DNA from: Nocardia altamirensis NBRC 108246
GTDB lineage: Bacteria; Actinomycetota; Actinomycetes; Mycobacteriales; Mycobacteriaceae
DNA: 64,000 nucleotides
Direction of reading: 5' to 3'
Assembly: GCF_001612685.1 (NCBI RefSeq)
Contig: NZ_BDAY01000010.1
Coordinates: 171,110-235,109 of the forward strand
Both the position numbers and the translations under genes were made by a program. How positions within the stretch are numbered: the stretch's first letter is position 1; every line of letters begins with the position of its first letter. The notes under the pieces were generated by a model, which saw only the letters and a program-made list of their open reading frames with translations, was not told the DNA's origin and did no database searches. Below are positions 20,072-29,075 of this stretch, one piece after another.

Positions 20072-21971
20072 GCATCGCCGCACGCAGCATCGACTCCGGC
20101 ACCCCCATCCCCTCGACGAGGGTGAGCGCCTCCGGCCGCAGCCGGTCGACCAGCTCGTTCACGCCGCGGCGCACCGCCTTCGCGCGTTCCACCGACATGA
20201 ACCGGTGCATGATGTACCAGGCCTGGTTCTCTTCCAAGGTCGCGTACACGTAGAGGTCGCAGACCGTCTCGGCGAGGGCGCGCGCCTCCGGATCCTGAAT
20301 ATCGGCAATGCCTTCGATGAAGGCCTCCAGGGTCAGCCGGTCGATGTGCGCGGTACCCGCGGTGAGGATGTGGTCCTGGGCGTTGTTGAACGCTTCGAAC
20401 GGACCGGTGTCCTCGGCACGGGCGCGCAGCCGGTGGCCTGCGGTGCGCACCAGGTAGTCCTCGCGGTCGGCGAACAGCTGCAGCTGCACCGAGCGGCGGG
20501 ACAGGTCGCCGTCGTCGACGGTGTCGTTCGCGCCGTCGCGCAGCCGCTGGATCAGCTGCCGCACACCGGAACGCTTGCGCACCTCGTCGCCTGCCATGGT
20601 CGCGGCGAACTTCACCCAGCCCAGCGCGTCCAGATCGCGGATCTCGTCGGAGTACGCGGTCAGCAGTTCCTTGGCGACCAGCTGGGTGAGCACCACATTG
20701 TCGCCCTCGAAGGTGGTGAACACATCGGTGTCGCCCTTCAGCGTGACGAGCCGGTTCTCGGTCAAATATCCTGCGCCGCCGCATGCTTCGCGGCATTCCT
20801 GGATGGCGCGAGTGGCGTGCCTGGTCTGCGCGACCTTCAACCCGGCGGCCCGCTTCTCCAGTGCCCGTTGCGAACTCGGGTTGAGATCCTGGCCGGTCTG
20901 CACCAGATGCATCCGGCGGACCAGGTCGTTCTGCGCGAAGGCCAGCGCGTAGGACTTGGCGACCAGCGGCAGCAGCCTGCGCTGGTGGCTGCGGTAGTCG
21001 AGCAGCACGGTCTCCTGCCCGGTGTCCGGATCGGCGAATTGCCTGCGCTTCAACGCATATCGCACCGCGATGCTCAGCGCGACCCTGGCGCCCGCCGCGG
21101 CCGCACCGCCGACGCTGACCCGTCCGCGCACCAGGGTGCCGAGCGTGGTGAAGAAGCGCCTGCTCGGATTTTCGATCTCCGAGTGGTAGGTGCCGTCCGG
21201 TGCGACATCGGCGTACCGGTTGAGCAGGTTCTCCCGCGGTATCCGGACGTGGTCGAACACGATGCGCCCGTTGTCGACACCGGGCAGTCCGCCCTTGAGC
21301 CCGTCGTCGAAGGTGGTCACGCCGGGCAGGTCAGCGCCGCTCTCGTCCCGGATGGGCACCAGCAGGCAGTGCACGCCGCGGCCTTCGCCCTGGGTGATCA
21401 ACTGCGCGAAAACCGCTGCCATCCTGGCGTGTTCGGCCGCGCCGCCGATGTAGTCCTTGCGCGCCGACGGTGTCGGCGAGTGGATCACGAACTCCTGGGT
21501 CTCCGCGTCGTAGGTGGCGGTGGTCTCCAGCTGGGCGACGTCGCTGCCGTGCCCGGACTCGGTCATCGCGAAACAGCCGAGCAGGTCGAGCGACAGCAGC
21601 CGGTGGATGTAGTCGCGGTGCCGTTCGGTGCCGAGGTTCTCCACCGCCCCGCCGAACAACCCCCACTGCACGCCCGCCTTCACCCACAGCGAGAGATCCG
21701 CGTAGGCGAGCATCTCCAGCCCGGTGACCGCGGCGCCCGGCTCGCTGGTGCCACCGTTCTCCCTGCGAAAACCGCGTTCCGCGTACCCCATCGTCGCGAT
21801 GACCCGCATCTGCTCGAGCACGCGCGCCCTGGCCGCCTTGTAGTCGAGATAGGGGTCGCCGGCGAATTTGTCGTCGGCGAGCTGGATGCGGGCTTGTTCC
21901 CGGATCTCGCCCCACGGTCCGTCGAGTGCTGCGCGGAGCTGATCTGCCGTTGTTGCGGTCCCGGTAGTCAT
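20040..21971 (-). CDS. Acyl-CoA dehydrogenase/oxidase, long form
   Basis: A 643-residue protein from the ATG at 21971; TACTGT six bases upstream suggests a leaderless mRNA. An acyl-CoA dehydrogenase core covers residues about 50-420, with CFAMTESGHGSDVAQLETTATYD, the FAD/substrate loop typical of acyl-CoA oxidases, and ECREACGGAGYLTENRLVTLKGDTDVFTTFEGDN, the oxidase-type active-site end with the catalytic Glu in TFEGDN. A further helical acyl-CoA oxidase C-terminal domain of about 200 residues follows. It should make trans-2-enoyl-CoA in fatty-acid or sterol side-chain beta-oxidation. It is divergent from the TetR gene at 22077. Confidence 0.9.
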   Translation of the reverse strand: MTTGTATTADQLRAALDGPWGEIREQARIQLADDKFAGDPYLDYKAARARVLEQMRVIATMGYAERGFRRENGGTSEPGAAVTGLEMLAYADLSLWVKAGVQWGLFGGAVENLGTERHRDYIHRLLSLDLLGCFAMTESGHGSDVAQLETTATYDAETQEFVIHSPTPSARKDYIGGAAEHARMAAVFAQLITQGEGRGVHCLLVPIRDESGADLPGVTTFDDGLKGGLPGVDNGRIVFDHVRIPRENLLNRYADVAPDGTYHSEIENPSRRFFTTLGTLVRGRVSVGGAAAAGARVALSIAVRYALKRRQFADPDTGQETVLLDYRSHQRRLLPLVAKSYALAFAQNDLVRRMHLVQTGQDLNPSSQRALEKRAAGLKVAQTRHATRAIQECREACGGAGYLTENRLVTLKGDTDVFTTFEGDNVVLTQLVAKELLTAYSDEIRDLDALGWVKFAATMAGDEVRKRSGVRQLIQRLRDGANDTVDDGDLSRRSVQLQLFADREDYLVRTAGHRLRARAEDTGPFEAFNNAQDHILTAGTAHIDRLTLEAFIEGIADIQDPEARALAETVCDLYVYATLEENQAWYIMHRFMSVERAKAVRRGVNELVDRLRPEALTLVEGMGVPESMLRAAMLSDASVFERG

Positions 21972-22051
21972 AACTCGACAGTAGCCCGCCGAACGCCGAG
22001 CAAACCGTGACTGTTGACACGACATTCCGGGCAGGCTCTTGTGGTGCTTTG

Positions 22052-22081
22052 AACGCATGTTTAGTATATTCAACATGTGTT
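22052..22081. promoter_or_regulatory. Probable TetR operator over the TetR-ABC promoter
   Basis: AACGCATGTT (22052-22061) and AACATGTGTT (22072-22081) form an inverted repeat with 9 of 10 bases matching and a 10-base centre. The centre holds the TATATT -10-like box (22065-22070), seven bases from the GTG at 22077. Repressor binding would block the promoter, so this fits autorepression. Confidence 0.6.
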
Positions 22082-22730
22082 TAACCAACAGCCCCTACCG
22101 CAAGGACCCGCCACGGATCTGACCACCGCGGCACGAATACGCGATGCCGCGATCGAGGTCTTCGGCGATCAGGGGTTCCAGGTCGGCGTGCGCGCCATCG
22201 CGAAAGCGGCGGGTGTCTCACCGGGATTGGTGAACCATCACTTCGGCTCCAAGGACGGCCTGCGGGCCGCCTGCGACGAGCGGGTGATTCAGCTGATTCA
22301 CGACGAGAAGATCAAGGCGATCACCGCGCCCAGCGTCGCGAAGGGCATGCTGGCCGCCCTCGCCGAGATCGAGGTCTACGGACCGCTGGTCGCCTACATG
22401 GTGCGCAGCCTGCAGGCGGGCGGTCCGATGGCCGAGTCGTTGTTCGAGCACATGATCGCCGATGCCGAGGTCTACATCCAGCAGGGCGTCGACGCGGGCA
22501 CCATCAAGCCGAGCCGCGACCCAGCGGCACGCGCCAGATATCTACTGACGCTCAACCTCGGCGCGACCCTGCTCTGGGTGCAGCTGCATTCGAAGCCAGG
22601 CGAAAAGCTCGATTTCCGTAAGGCCATTCGTGAACTGACCGAAGAGCTCACACCCCCCGCACTGGAGTTCTACACCCAGGGCCTACTCACCGACCCCACG
22701 CTTTTGGACACTGTCACCAAGGAGCACTGA
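22077..22730 (+). CDS. TetR-family repressor of the ABC exporter operon
   Basis: A 217-residue protein from the GTG at 22077, apparently leaderless. The N-terminal HTH spans residues about 14-60 ([43 protein letters not shown]). The C-terminal ligand domain is typical of the TetR_C family found with actinobacterial drug exporters. Its TGA overlaps the ATG of the next gene, and an inverted repeat overlies its own promoter. It probably senses a substrate of the exporter. Confidence 0.92.
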   Translation: MFNQQPLPQGPATDLTTAARIRDAAIEVFGDQGFQVGVRAIAKAAGVSPGLVNHHFGSKDGLRAACDERVIQLIHDEKIKAITAPSVAKGMLAALAEIEVYGPLVAYMVRSLQAGGPMAESLFEHMIADAEVYIQQGVDAGTIKPSRDPAARARYLLTLNLGATLLWVQLHSKPGEKLDFRKAIRELTEELTPPALEFYTQGLLTDPTLLDTVTKEH

Positions 22731-23665
22731 TGTCCGCGGTCATTCAAATCACCGATCTCCGTAAGACTTTCGGCCACGTCGCCGCACTGGACGGGTTGAA
22801 CCTCGCGGTCAGCGAAGGCGAGATCCACGGCTTTCTCGGGCCGAACGGCGCAGGCAAGTCGACCACCATCCGGGTGCTACTCGGCATCCTGCGGGCCACC
22901 TCGGGCAGAGCCACGCTCTTCGATCGCGATCCGTGGGCTGACGCGGTCGCGCTGCATCACGAACTCGCCTATGTGCCAGGCGATGTCACGCTGTGGCCGT
23001 CACTGTCCGGTGGCGAGACCATCGATCTGCTCGCCCGGATGCGCGGCGGCATCAATGCCGAGCGCCGCAAGGAATTGATCGAGCGATTCGACCTCGACCC
23101 ACGCAAGAAGGCGCGCACCTACTCCAAGGGCAACCGGCAGAAGGTCGCGCTGATCTCGGCGCTCGCCTCCGACGTACGCCTGCTGCTGCTCGACGAGCCG
23201 ACCTCGGGCCTGGATCCATTGATGGAACAGGTGTTTCGGGAATGCGTCGAAGAGGCCAAGCAGCGCGGCACCACGGTGCTGCTGTCCAGCCACATCCTGT
23301 CCGAGGTCGAGGCGCTGTGCGATCGGGTGACCATCATCCGGGCGGGCCGCACCGTGGAGAGCGGATCACTGTCGGACATGCGACACCTGTCGCGGACCTC
23401 GATCACCGCCGAATTGCTCGGCGACCCAGGCGATCTCAGCCGCATCCCGGGCGTCGACGACATCCAGCGCAACGGTGCGACCCTGCGCTGCCAGGTGGAC
23501 GGCGAACACCTCGGCGAGCTGATCAAGGTGCTCGGCGACACCGGGGTGCGCAGCCTCACCAGCGCGCCGCCCACCCTCGAGGAGCTGTTCCTACGCCACT
23601 ACCACGTCGATGGCGGGGCGCAGGAAGAGCAGGCGGCGAAGAACGCGGAGAAGGTGCGCGCATGA
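22730..23665 (+). CDS. ABC exporter ATP-binding protein
   Basis: A 311-residue protein that overlaps the TetR stop by one base. Walker A is GPNGAGKST (near residue 42), the signature is YSKGNRQKV in place of LSGGQ, Walker B is [13 protein letters not shown], and the switch histidine is in [17 protein letters not shown]. The C-terminal region is the accessory domain of drug-type ABC-2 exporters. It pairs with the permease that starts inside its stop codon. Confidence 0.95.
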   Translation: MSAVIQITDLRKTFGHVAALDGLNLAVSEGEIHGFLGPNGAGKSTTIRVLLGILRATSGRATLFDRDPWADAVALHHELAYVPGDVTLWPSLSGGETIDLLARMRGGINAERRKELIERFDLDPRKKARTYSKGNRQKVALISALASDVRLLLLDEPTSGLDPLMEQVFRECVEEAKQRGTTVLLSSHILSEVEALCDRVTIIRAGRTVESGSLSDMRHLSRTSITAELLGDPGDLSRIPGVDDIQRNGATLRCQVDGEHLGELIKVLGDTGVRSLTSAPPTLEELFLRHYHVDGGAQEEQAAKNAEKVRA

Positions 23666-25296
23666 CCACCGCCACCGCGGGCAGGCACTACGCCGCACCG
23701 GCCACGCGCGGTTCGGACGACTTCGCTGGCACCGGCCAGTTGCTGCGCCTGTATCTGCGTCGAGATCGAATCGTGTTGCCGCTGTGGGTGTTCGCGTTCG
23801 GTGTGCTGCCTGCCTTCTATGTCGCGAGCACGAAGGAGGTCTACGGAACGCCCGAAGACCTCGTGCGGTACGCGAAAACCATCACCGACAGTCCGGCGCT
23901 GCGCGCCATGTACGGCCCGGTGTTCAGCACGGAGATCGGCCCGCTGTCGCTGTGGAAGGCGGGACCGTACTTCGCGATGATCGCGATCGCGACGATCCTC
24001 ACCGTCATCCGGCACACCAGGGTCGAGGAGGAAACCGGCCGCGCCGAACTGGTCGGCGCCACCAGCATCGGCCGCTACGCGGGCCTGACGGCCGCCTTGA
24101 CCCTCACCGGCGTCGGCAGTCTGGTCAGCGGAATCCTCTGCGCCGCAATGCTGTACAGCAACGATCTGTCCGCGACCGGCTCGCTGGCCTATGGCGCGAC
24201 GCTGGCAGGCTCCGGCCTGGCGTGGGCAGGCGTGGCTGCCATGGCCGCCCAGGTGAGTACCGGGGCGCGCATCGCCCGTGGCATCGCTCTCGGCGCACTG
24301 GCCACGGCCTTCGCCCTTCGCGCCATCGGCGACGCCGGAAACGGTGTGCTGTCCTGGTTCTCGCCGCTGGGCTGGTGCATTCAGATGCGCGCATTCGCAC
24401 AGGAACGCTGGTGGGTGTTGCTGCCGCTACTCGCGCTCGCCGCGCTCACCACCGCGGCCGCTTATCTCTTGATGAGCAGGCGCGACACCGGGTCCGGCCT
24501 GCTCGCCGAACGTCCCGGCCCGCCAACGGCTGCCCCGGCACTGTCCGGCGCGACGGGACTGGCCTGGCGGCTACAGCGCGGCTCCATGCTGGCCTGGTCC
24601 ATCGGGTTCCTGCTGTACGGCCTGCTGATGGGCGGCGCGGTGAAGAGTGTCGGCGACATGCTCGACGAGAACTCGTCGGTCACCGACGTGGTCGCGAGGA
24701 TGGGCGGGTCGACGATGTTGCAAGACGCGTTCATCAACCTGGCCATCACCTTGCTCGCCGCGGGCGCGGCTGCCTATTCCATCTCGGCAACCCTGCGCCT
24801 GCACGAGGAGGAGGCCAGCCAGCGCGTCGAGACCACGCTGTCCGGCTCGATCAGCCGGGAACGGTATGCGTTGAGCCACATCGGTTTCGCGTTGCTCGGT
24901 CCCGCGGTGCTGCTGATGGTGGCCGGGCTCGCGATCGGTGTCGTCTACGGCGCGTCCGACGGTGACGTGGCGGGCAAGGTCGGCGACGCGGTGGGTGCCG
25001 CGCTCGTGCAGGTGCCCGCGGTCTGGGTGCTCACCGGACTGACGGTGGCGATTTATGGACTGCTCCCCCGCTTCACCCCGGTCGCGTGGGGCGTGCTCAG
25101 CATCATGGTCGTCCTCTTCTTCGTCGGCGCGCTCGACGGGTCGCCGCAGTGGCTGCTCGACCTGGTCCCGTTCGTCCACCCGCCGAAGCTGCCCGCCGCG
25201 CCCTTCGAGGCCGCTCCGGTGCTCTGGCTGCTGGCGATCGCGGGCGCTCTGCTCGCGGTGGGCATCGTCGCCTTCCGCAGGCGCGACCTGCGCTGA
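23662..25296 (+). CDS. ABC-2 type permease of polyketide-exporter type
   Basis: A 544-residue protein whose ATG overlaps the ATPase stop (ATGA). It contains about 12 membrane helices in two halves of six, joined near residue 290, which is the build of the tetronasin/polyketide exporter permease family. Soluble parts such as [15 protein letters not shown] and [24 protein letters not shown] are the coupling helices that touch the ATPase in both halves. It probably exports a hydrophobic compound or antibiotic. A strong terminator closes the operon. Confidence 0.9.
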   Translation: MTTATAGRHYAAPATRGSDDFAGTGQLLRLYLRRDRIVLPLWVFAFGVLPAFYVASTKEVYGTPEDLVRYAKTITDSPALRAMYGPVFSTEIGPLSLWKAGPYFAMIAIATILTVIRHTRVEEETGRAELVGATSIGRYAGLTAALTLTGVGSLVSGILCAAMLYSNDLSATGSLAYGATLAGSGLAWAGVAAMAAQVSTGARIARGIALGALATAFALRAIGDAGNGVLSWFSPLGWCIQMRAFAQERWWVLLPLLALAALTTAAAYLLMSRRDTGSGLLAERPGPPTAAPALSGATGLAWRLQRGSMLAWSIGFLLYGLLMGGAVKSVGDMLDENSSVTDVVARMGGSTMLQDAFINLAITLLAAGAAAYSISATLRLHEEEASQRVETTLSGSISRERYALSHIGFALLGPAVLLMVAGLAIGVVYGASDGDVAGKVGDAVGAALVQVPAVWVLTGLTVAIYGLLPRFTPVAWGVLSIMVVLFFVGALDGSPQWLLDLVPFVHPPKLPAAPFEAAPVLWLLAIAGALLAVGIVAFRRRDLR

Positions 25297-25307
25297 ACCG
25301 GCGATAG

Positions 25308-25342
25308 ATGGCCCGCGTACATCGTTGTGCGCGGGCCATTTT
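25308..25342 (+). terminator. Rho-independent terminator of the TetR-ABC operon
   Basis: ATGGCCCGCG (25308-25317) pairs perfectly with CGCGGGCCAT (25330-25339) and is followed by TTTT. Confidence 0.85.
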
Positions 25343-25451
25343 CCACTTCTCGCGTAGACGATTGCTTATGCCACTCAGCGTTTCAACAATGGAATAGTGA
25401 GGGACTCATCGGTAATGTGTGCCGGGCACTACAAAAGGCGACACAATTTAG

Positions 25452-27266
25452 ATGAGGACAATGTCGAGATTCACCACGTTCACCGCAGTATTCGCCGCCT
25501 GCCTCCTCGGCCTCACCATGGTCGCCCAGCAGGCATCGGCCCAGCCGAACCGCTCCGAACAGACCGCGAAGTACGCGCCGACCATGCTGATCTTGGACGC
25601 CTCCGGCTCCATGCAGCGCCCTGATCCCGCGGGCACCATGATGGATGCCGCGAAGAACGCCGTGCGCACCTTCGTCGGTGCCGCGCCCGCCGAATCGAAG
25701 GTCGGGTTGACCGTCTACGGCACCAGCACCGGAAACACCGAGGCGGACAAGCCCGTTGGCTGCCGCGACGTCCAGGTGCTTCGCCAGCCGGATGCCCTCG
25801 ACAGAGCCGCGTTCACCAGCGCGGTCGACGGCATCAAGGCCAGCGGCTGGACGCCGATGGGCACCGCGCTGCGCCAGGCCGCCCAGACCCTGCCGAACTC
25901 GGGACCGCGCTCGATCGTGCTGGTCTCCGACGGCGACGACACCTGCGCCCCGCCCGACCCGTGCGCGGTGGCACAGGAATTGAAGAAGCAGGGCATCGAT
26001 CTGGTGCTGCACGCCATCGGCTTCGCGGTCGACGACAAAGCGCGCGCCCAGCTCACCTGCATGGCACAGGCCACCGGCACCCCGATCACCGGCGCCGCAA
26101 GCTACGACAAGGCACCGGCCGCCACGCCGGGCCAGTACCTGGACACCATCGGCCAGAAAGAGAAGCGCTACTACGCCGTCGACGTACCGGCGGGCGCCAC
26201 CGCGTATTTCAGCGGCATCGTGTCCTTCCCCCGGGTGCCCGGCATCTCGACGATCGATGACTTCAACAGCCTGCGGCTGCAGGTCTTCGGACGAGAGGGC
26301 CAGGACTGCAACGCCTCCGAGACCGAGCAGGCGTCGCGCTCCAGTGACGGTGTTGCCCTGACGATCAGCAAGACCTTCGACGGGGCGACCAAACAACCGA
26401 CGGGCAGCGCCAGCTCGGACAGATGCAAAGGTGCTGGCCGGTACTACTTCTCGATCAGCTGGGAGCGGGTCTCGCTCGGCGTTCCGGCCCGGCTGCCGAT
26501 CGAGCTGCTCGTCGGCATCGAGCCAGCGGCGACCGATCCCGGTCCCGTCGCGGTGTTGCCGCCGACGGCCTTCGTCGAACCCGTCGGTCCGGGAAAGCCC
26601 GCGCCGGGCGGTGGATCGTTCACCGTGGCAACCACTCTCGACGGCAGCGGCCGGTACTCCGACACCATGCAGCCGGGTGAGTACCTTTTCTACCGGGTCA
26701 AGCTGGACTGGGGACAGGGGCTGGCGTACCGCGTGCATTTCGACGAGAACGGGGTGAAGGGCCTCAACGTCGTCTCGAACATCACCACCACCTTGTATTC
26801 ACCGTTCGGTGACGAAATCGACTGGGATTCCCACGTATACACCGGCACCGCCGGTGTGCTGCCGTCGAATGACCCCGCTATGGTCACCGTGCCGATCCGG
26901 TACCACAACCGCGACGCCGACCAGGCCGACGTCCGCAAGCAGTCGGTCGCCGGTTGGTACTTCATCGCGGTGAAGCTCGGCTCGACCTTCGAGGAGGGAC
27001 ACACGCCGGTGCCGGTGCGGCTGGATCTCACCGTCGCGGGAACCCCTGAGCCGGGCCCGGTGTATTCGAGCGCGCTGAACGGCGGTGTGCTCGGCGAGAA
27101 CGCGGGCCCCCGCCTGGACAAGCCGCTCGATCGTGCTGTCGCGCAGGATGTGTCGAGCAGTAAGTCCTCGCAGAACTGGATCCCGATCGCCGCGATCGGT
27201 GCGGGCGTTGTCGCGATTCTCGGCGTTGTCCTCGGGTGGTTGTTCATCCGCAGGCGCCGCAGCTGA
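25452..27266 (+). CDS. Secreted VWA-domain protein with C-terminal membrane anchor
   Basis: A 604-residue protein with a signal peptide (FTAVFAACLLGLTMVAQQASAQ) and a C-terminal transmembrane helix followed by RRRRS, so the body is outside the cell. The VWA domain (about 40-220) has the metal motif DASGSMQ, a threonine in GWTPMGTAL and LVSDGDDTC. The following 350 residues contain beta-rich repeats resembling bacterial pre-peptidase modules (YYAVDVPAGATAYFSG and, later, YLFYRVKLDWGQGLAYRV). It may bind or sense a surface protein. The first ATG is used; no strong RBS is seen. Confidence 0.85.
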   Translation: MRTMSRFTTFTAVFAACLLGLTMVAQQASAQPNRSEQTAKYAPTMLILDASGSMQRPDPAGTMMDAAKNAVRTFVGAAPAESKVGLTVYGTSTGNTEADKPVGCRDVQVLRQPDALDRAAFTSAVDGIKASGWTPMGTALRQAAQTLPNSGPRSIVLVSDGDDTCAPPDPCAVAQELKKQGIDLVLHAIGFAVDDKARAQLTCMAQATGTPITGAASYDKAPAATPGQYLDTIGQKEKRYYAVDVPAGATAYFSGIVSFPRVPGISTIDDFNSLRLQVFGREGQDCNASETEQASRSSDGVALTISKTFDGATKQPTGSASSDRCKGAGRYYFSISWERVSLGVPARLPIELLVGIEPAATDPGPVAVLPPTAFVEPVGPGKPAPGGGSFTVATTLDGSGRYSDTMQPGEYLFYRVKLDWGQGLAYRVHFDENGVKGLNVVSNITTTLYSPFGDEIDWDSHVYTGTAGVLPSNDPAMVTVPIRYHNRDADQADVRKQSVAGWYFIAVKLGSTFEEGHTPVPVRLDLTVAGTPEPGPVYSSALNGGVLGENAGPRLDKPLDRAVAQDVSSSKSSQNWIPIAAIGAGVVAILGVVLGWLFIRRRRS

Positions 27267-27270
27267 AACC

Positions 27271-27300
27271 CGGTGGTCTGAGCTACGACTCAGACCACCG
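27271..27300. terminator. Perfect 12-bp hairpin after the VWA gene
   Basis: CGGTGGTCTGAG (27271-27282) pairs with CTCAGACCACCG (27289-27300) around a 6-base loop, five bases after the stop codon. Confidence 0.7.
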
Positions 27301-27328
27301 TGGTCCGCGCGGGGTTGACCACACAAGG

Positions 27329-27359
27329 CACGGCCGCAGGTCCATGACCTGCGGCCGTG
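27329..27359. terminator. 14-bp hairpin between convergent genes
   Basis: CACGGCCGCAGGTC (27329-27342) pairs perfectly with GACCTGCGGCCGTG (27346-27359). It lies just downstream of the minus-strand LLM gene and likely ends that transcript. Confidence 0.65.
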
Positions 27360-27384
27360 TCGCCCACCCGCGCGCGGGCCGTTC

Positions 27385-28248
27385 CTATTCCCCGATGCCG
27401 AGCTTCCCGGCAAGCCTGCCGAGGTAGCCGCGCACATCCTCGGCCGACCGGTCCGGCATGCCGAAAACGACTTCGGTCACGCCGAATTCGGCCCACTGCG
27501 CCAACTGCGCCGGGTCGGGCCGACCGGCAAGGGCGATGATCTCGGGCGTACCCGCGTTGCCATGCTCACGCCAGATCCGGTGCAGCAGTTCGATCTTCGG
27601 TGCCAGCTCCCCCTCGGTCGGCGTGGTGATCCACCCGTCCGCGTGTTTGGCCAGCCAGGTGAACGACTTCTCCCCGCCCGCGGCGCCGAGCGCCACCGGA
27701 ATCTTCTTCTGCACCGGCTTCGGCCACGACCAGCTGGCGCCGAAGTTCACGAATTCCCCGGTGAAGCTGGCTTCCTCTTCGGTCCAGATCGCGCGCATCG
27801 CATCGAGGTGCTCCCGCAACACCGTCCTGCGCTTGCCGGCGGGCACCCCGTGGTGCGCGAGTTCGTCGGTGTTCCACCCGAATCCGACGCCGAGGCTGAC
27901 CCGCCCGCCGGACAGATGGTCCAACGAGGCGATGGTCTTCGCCAGGGTGATCGGATGATGTTCGGCGGGCAACGCCACCGCCGTCGACAGCCCGATCCGG
28001 CTCGTCACCGCGGCCGCGGTGGCCAGCGCCACCCACGGATCGAGGGTGCGCAGATACCGATCGTCGGGCAGCGTCGCGTCGCCGGTCTGCGGATGTGCCG
28101 CCGCCCGCACGACCGGGATGTGCGTGTGCTCCGGCACGTAGAACGTGTCGAAACCGGCACCCTCGGCGGTCGCCGCCGCTTCCGCGGGCGTGATGCCCCG
28201 ATCGCTGGTGAACAACACAATTCCGTACCGCACCGTACGCGCTCCCAT
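27385..28248 (-). CDS. LLM-class (F420- or FMN-dependent) oxidoreductase
   Basis: A 287-residue protein starting at the ATG at 28248; the upstream extension of the frame is a shadow of the TetR gene. It has the luciferase-like TIM barrel: YGIVLFTSDRGITPAEAAATAEGAGFDTFYVPEHTHIP, SGGRVSLGVGFGWNTDELAHHG and the C-terminal FGVTEVVFGMP. In Mycobacterium and Nocardia this subfamily mostly uses F420. A KstR-type operator sits 10-23 bases before the start, so it is probably a sterol-catabolism or sterol-responsive enzyme. Confidence 0.88.
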   Translation of the reverse strand: MGARTVRYGIVLFTSDRGITPAEAAATAEGAGFDTFYVPEHTHIPVVRAAAHPQTGDATLPDDRYLRTLDPWVALATAAAVTSRIGLSTAVALPAEHHPITLAKTIASLDHLSGGRVSLGVGFGWNTDELAHHGVPAGKRRTVLREHLDAMRAIWTEEEASFTGEFVNFGASWSWPKPVQKKIPVALGAAGGEKSFTWLAKHADGWITTPTEGELAPKIELLHRIWREHGNAGTPEIIALAGRPDPAQLAQWAEFGVTEVVFGMPDRSAEDVRGYLGRLAGKLGIGE

Positions 28249-28257
28249 CGCCGAAAC

Positions 28258-28271
28258 TAGAACAAGTTCTA
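28258..28271 (-). promoter_or_regulatory. KstR-type operator in front of the LLM gene
   Basis: On the minus strand the site reads TAGAACTTGTTCTA, an exact fit to the KstR motif TnnAACnnGTTnnA with perfect 6-bp arms. KstR represses cholesterol-degradation genes in Mycobacterium and Rhodococcus. It lies 10-23 bases before the ATG, over the likely -10 region. Confidence 0.75.
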
Positions 28272-28316
28272 CCACCTTTCCCGGCGGGCACCAAGGGTTT
28301 CGCGGCACAAACGGCG

Positions 28317-28949
28317 CTACCCGCCGCCCTGCTGCAGCAACTGGACGAGCAACGCGACCTGTTCGGCGTAGTGCTTCAGGAACTCCGGCGAGCGCGGATC
28401 GGCATCGCACACTCCCGCGATGACATGCGGCAGCGAGGTCGGCGCCATCGCCGCGCCCATCAGCATGACCAGTAGACAGGCCGGATCCAGCTCGGCGGGC
28501 AGCCTGCCGTCCGCCTGCATCGCCCGCAATTCCTCGACGCTCGACCCGAGCTGTTCCGCACGCGGCCCCCGATCCGGATCGCTGTCCGGCCCCGCGTATT
28601 CGAGCCCGCCCCAGGCGAACAGCCGCACCGCGTCGGGATTGTCCAACGCCTGCAACGCATATCGGCGCAGCTGTTCGGGCAGCGGCGTGCCCGGCGGAAC
28701 CAGGTTGCGCCGCAGCTCCTGCCAGCGTTGCGACATCGCCTGGTAGAGGCCGTCTTTCCCGTCGAAGTAATACGAGATCAGCTGCTGGTTGACCCCGGCG
28801 CGGGCCGCGATCGCGGCGGTGCGCGCGCCGCGGAAGCCGTGCGCGGCGAACTCGGCCTCGGCGGCGTCGAGGATCAGCTGGCGGGTGCGTTCCGGGTCGC
28901 GCTGCCGCTCTTGCGGCTTGGGTGACCTGCGGGGTTTCGAGGACGGCAC
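28317..28949 (-). CDS. TetR-family regulator
   Basis: A 210-residue protein from the GTG at 28949; TAGAAT six bases upstream suggests a leaderless mRNA. HTH region: RQLILDAAEAEFAAHGFRGARTAAIAARAGVNQQLISYYFDGKDGLYQAM (residues about 23-75). The basic N-terminus (KPRRSPKPQERQR) is typical. It is divergent from a flavin monooxygenase gene, and a perfect palindrome in the shared region overlaps that gene's -35 box, so it probably represses the monooxygenase. Confidence 0.9.
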   Translation of the reverse strand: MPSSKPRRSPKPQERQRDPERTRQLILDAAEAEFAAHGFRGARTAAIAARAGVNQQLISYYFDGKDGLYQAMSQRWQELRRNLVPPGTPLPEQLRRYALQALDNPDAVRLFAWGGLEYAGPDSDPDRGPRAEQLGSSVEELRAMQADGRLPAELDPACLLVMLMGAAMAPTSLPHVIAGVCDADPRSPEFLKHYAEQVALLVQLLQQGGG

Positions 28950-28998
28950 AAGCAGATTCTATCGACACATAGCAGTTTCACTCGACATTCCAAGCTAA

Positions 28999-29039
28999 TC
29001 AATCAAATGATTGACACAGTTCTCTGATCGATTGATGAT
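28999..29039 (+). promoter_or_regulatory. TetR palindrome overlapping the monooxygenase promoter
   Basis: TCAATCA AA TGATTGA (28999-29014) is a perfect 7-bp-arm palindrome. Its right arm includes the first part of a consensus -35 box, TTGACA (29011-29016). A -10-like GATGAT follows after 17 bases (29034-29039). Binding here would exclude RNA polymerase. Confidence 0.7.
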
Positions 29040-29075
29040 GGTTCGCGTAGCTCGACCACAAGAGGAGACCCTGTC

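Noticed and set aside
20205..22010. 601-codon open frame on the plus strand
   Set aside because: It is antisense to the acyl-CoA oxidase-like gene and lacks any recognisable motif.
27385..28968. 527-codon version of the LLM protein
   Set aside because: The first 240 codons are an out-of-frame shadow of the TetR gene at 28317-28949; the true start is at 28248.
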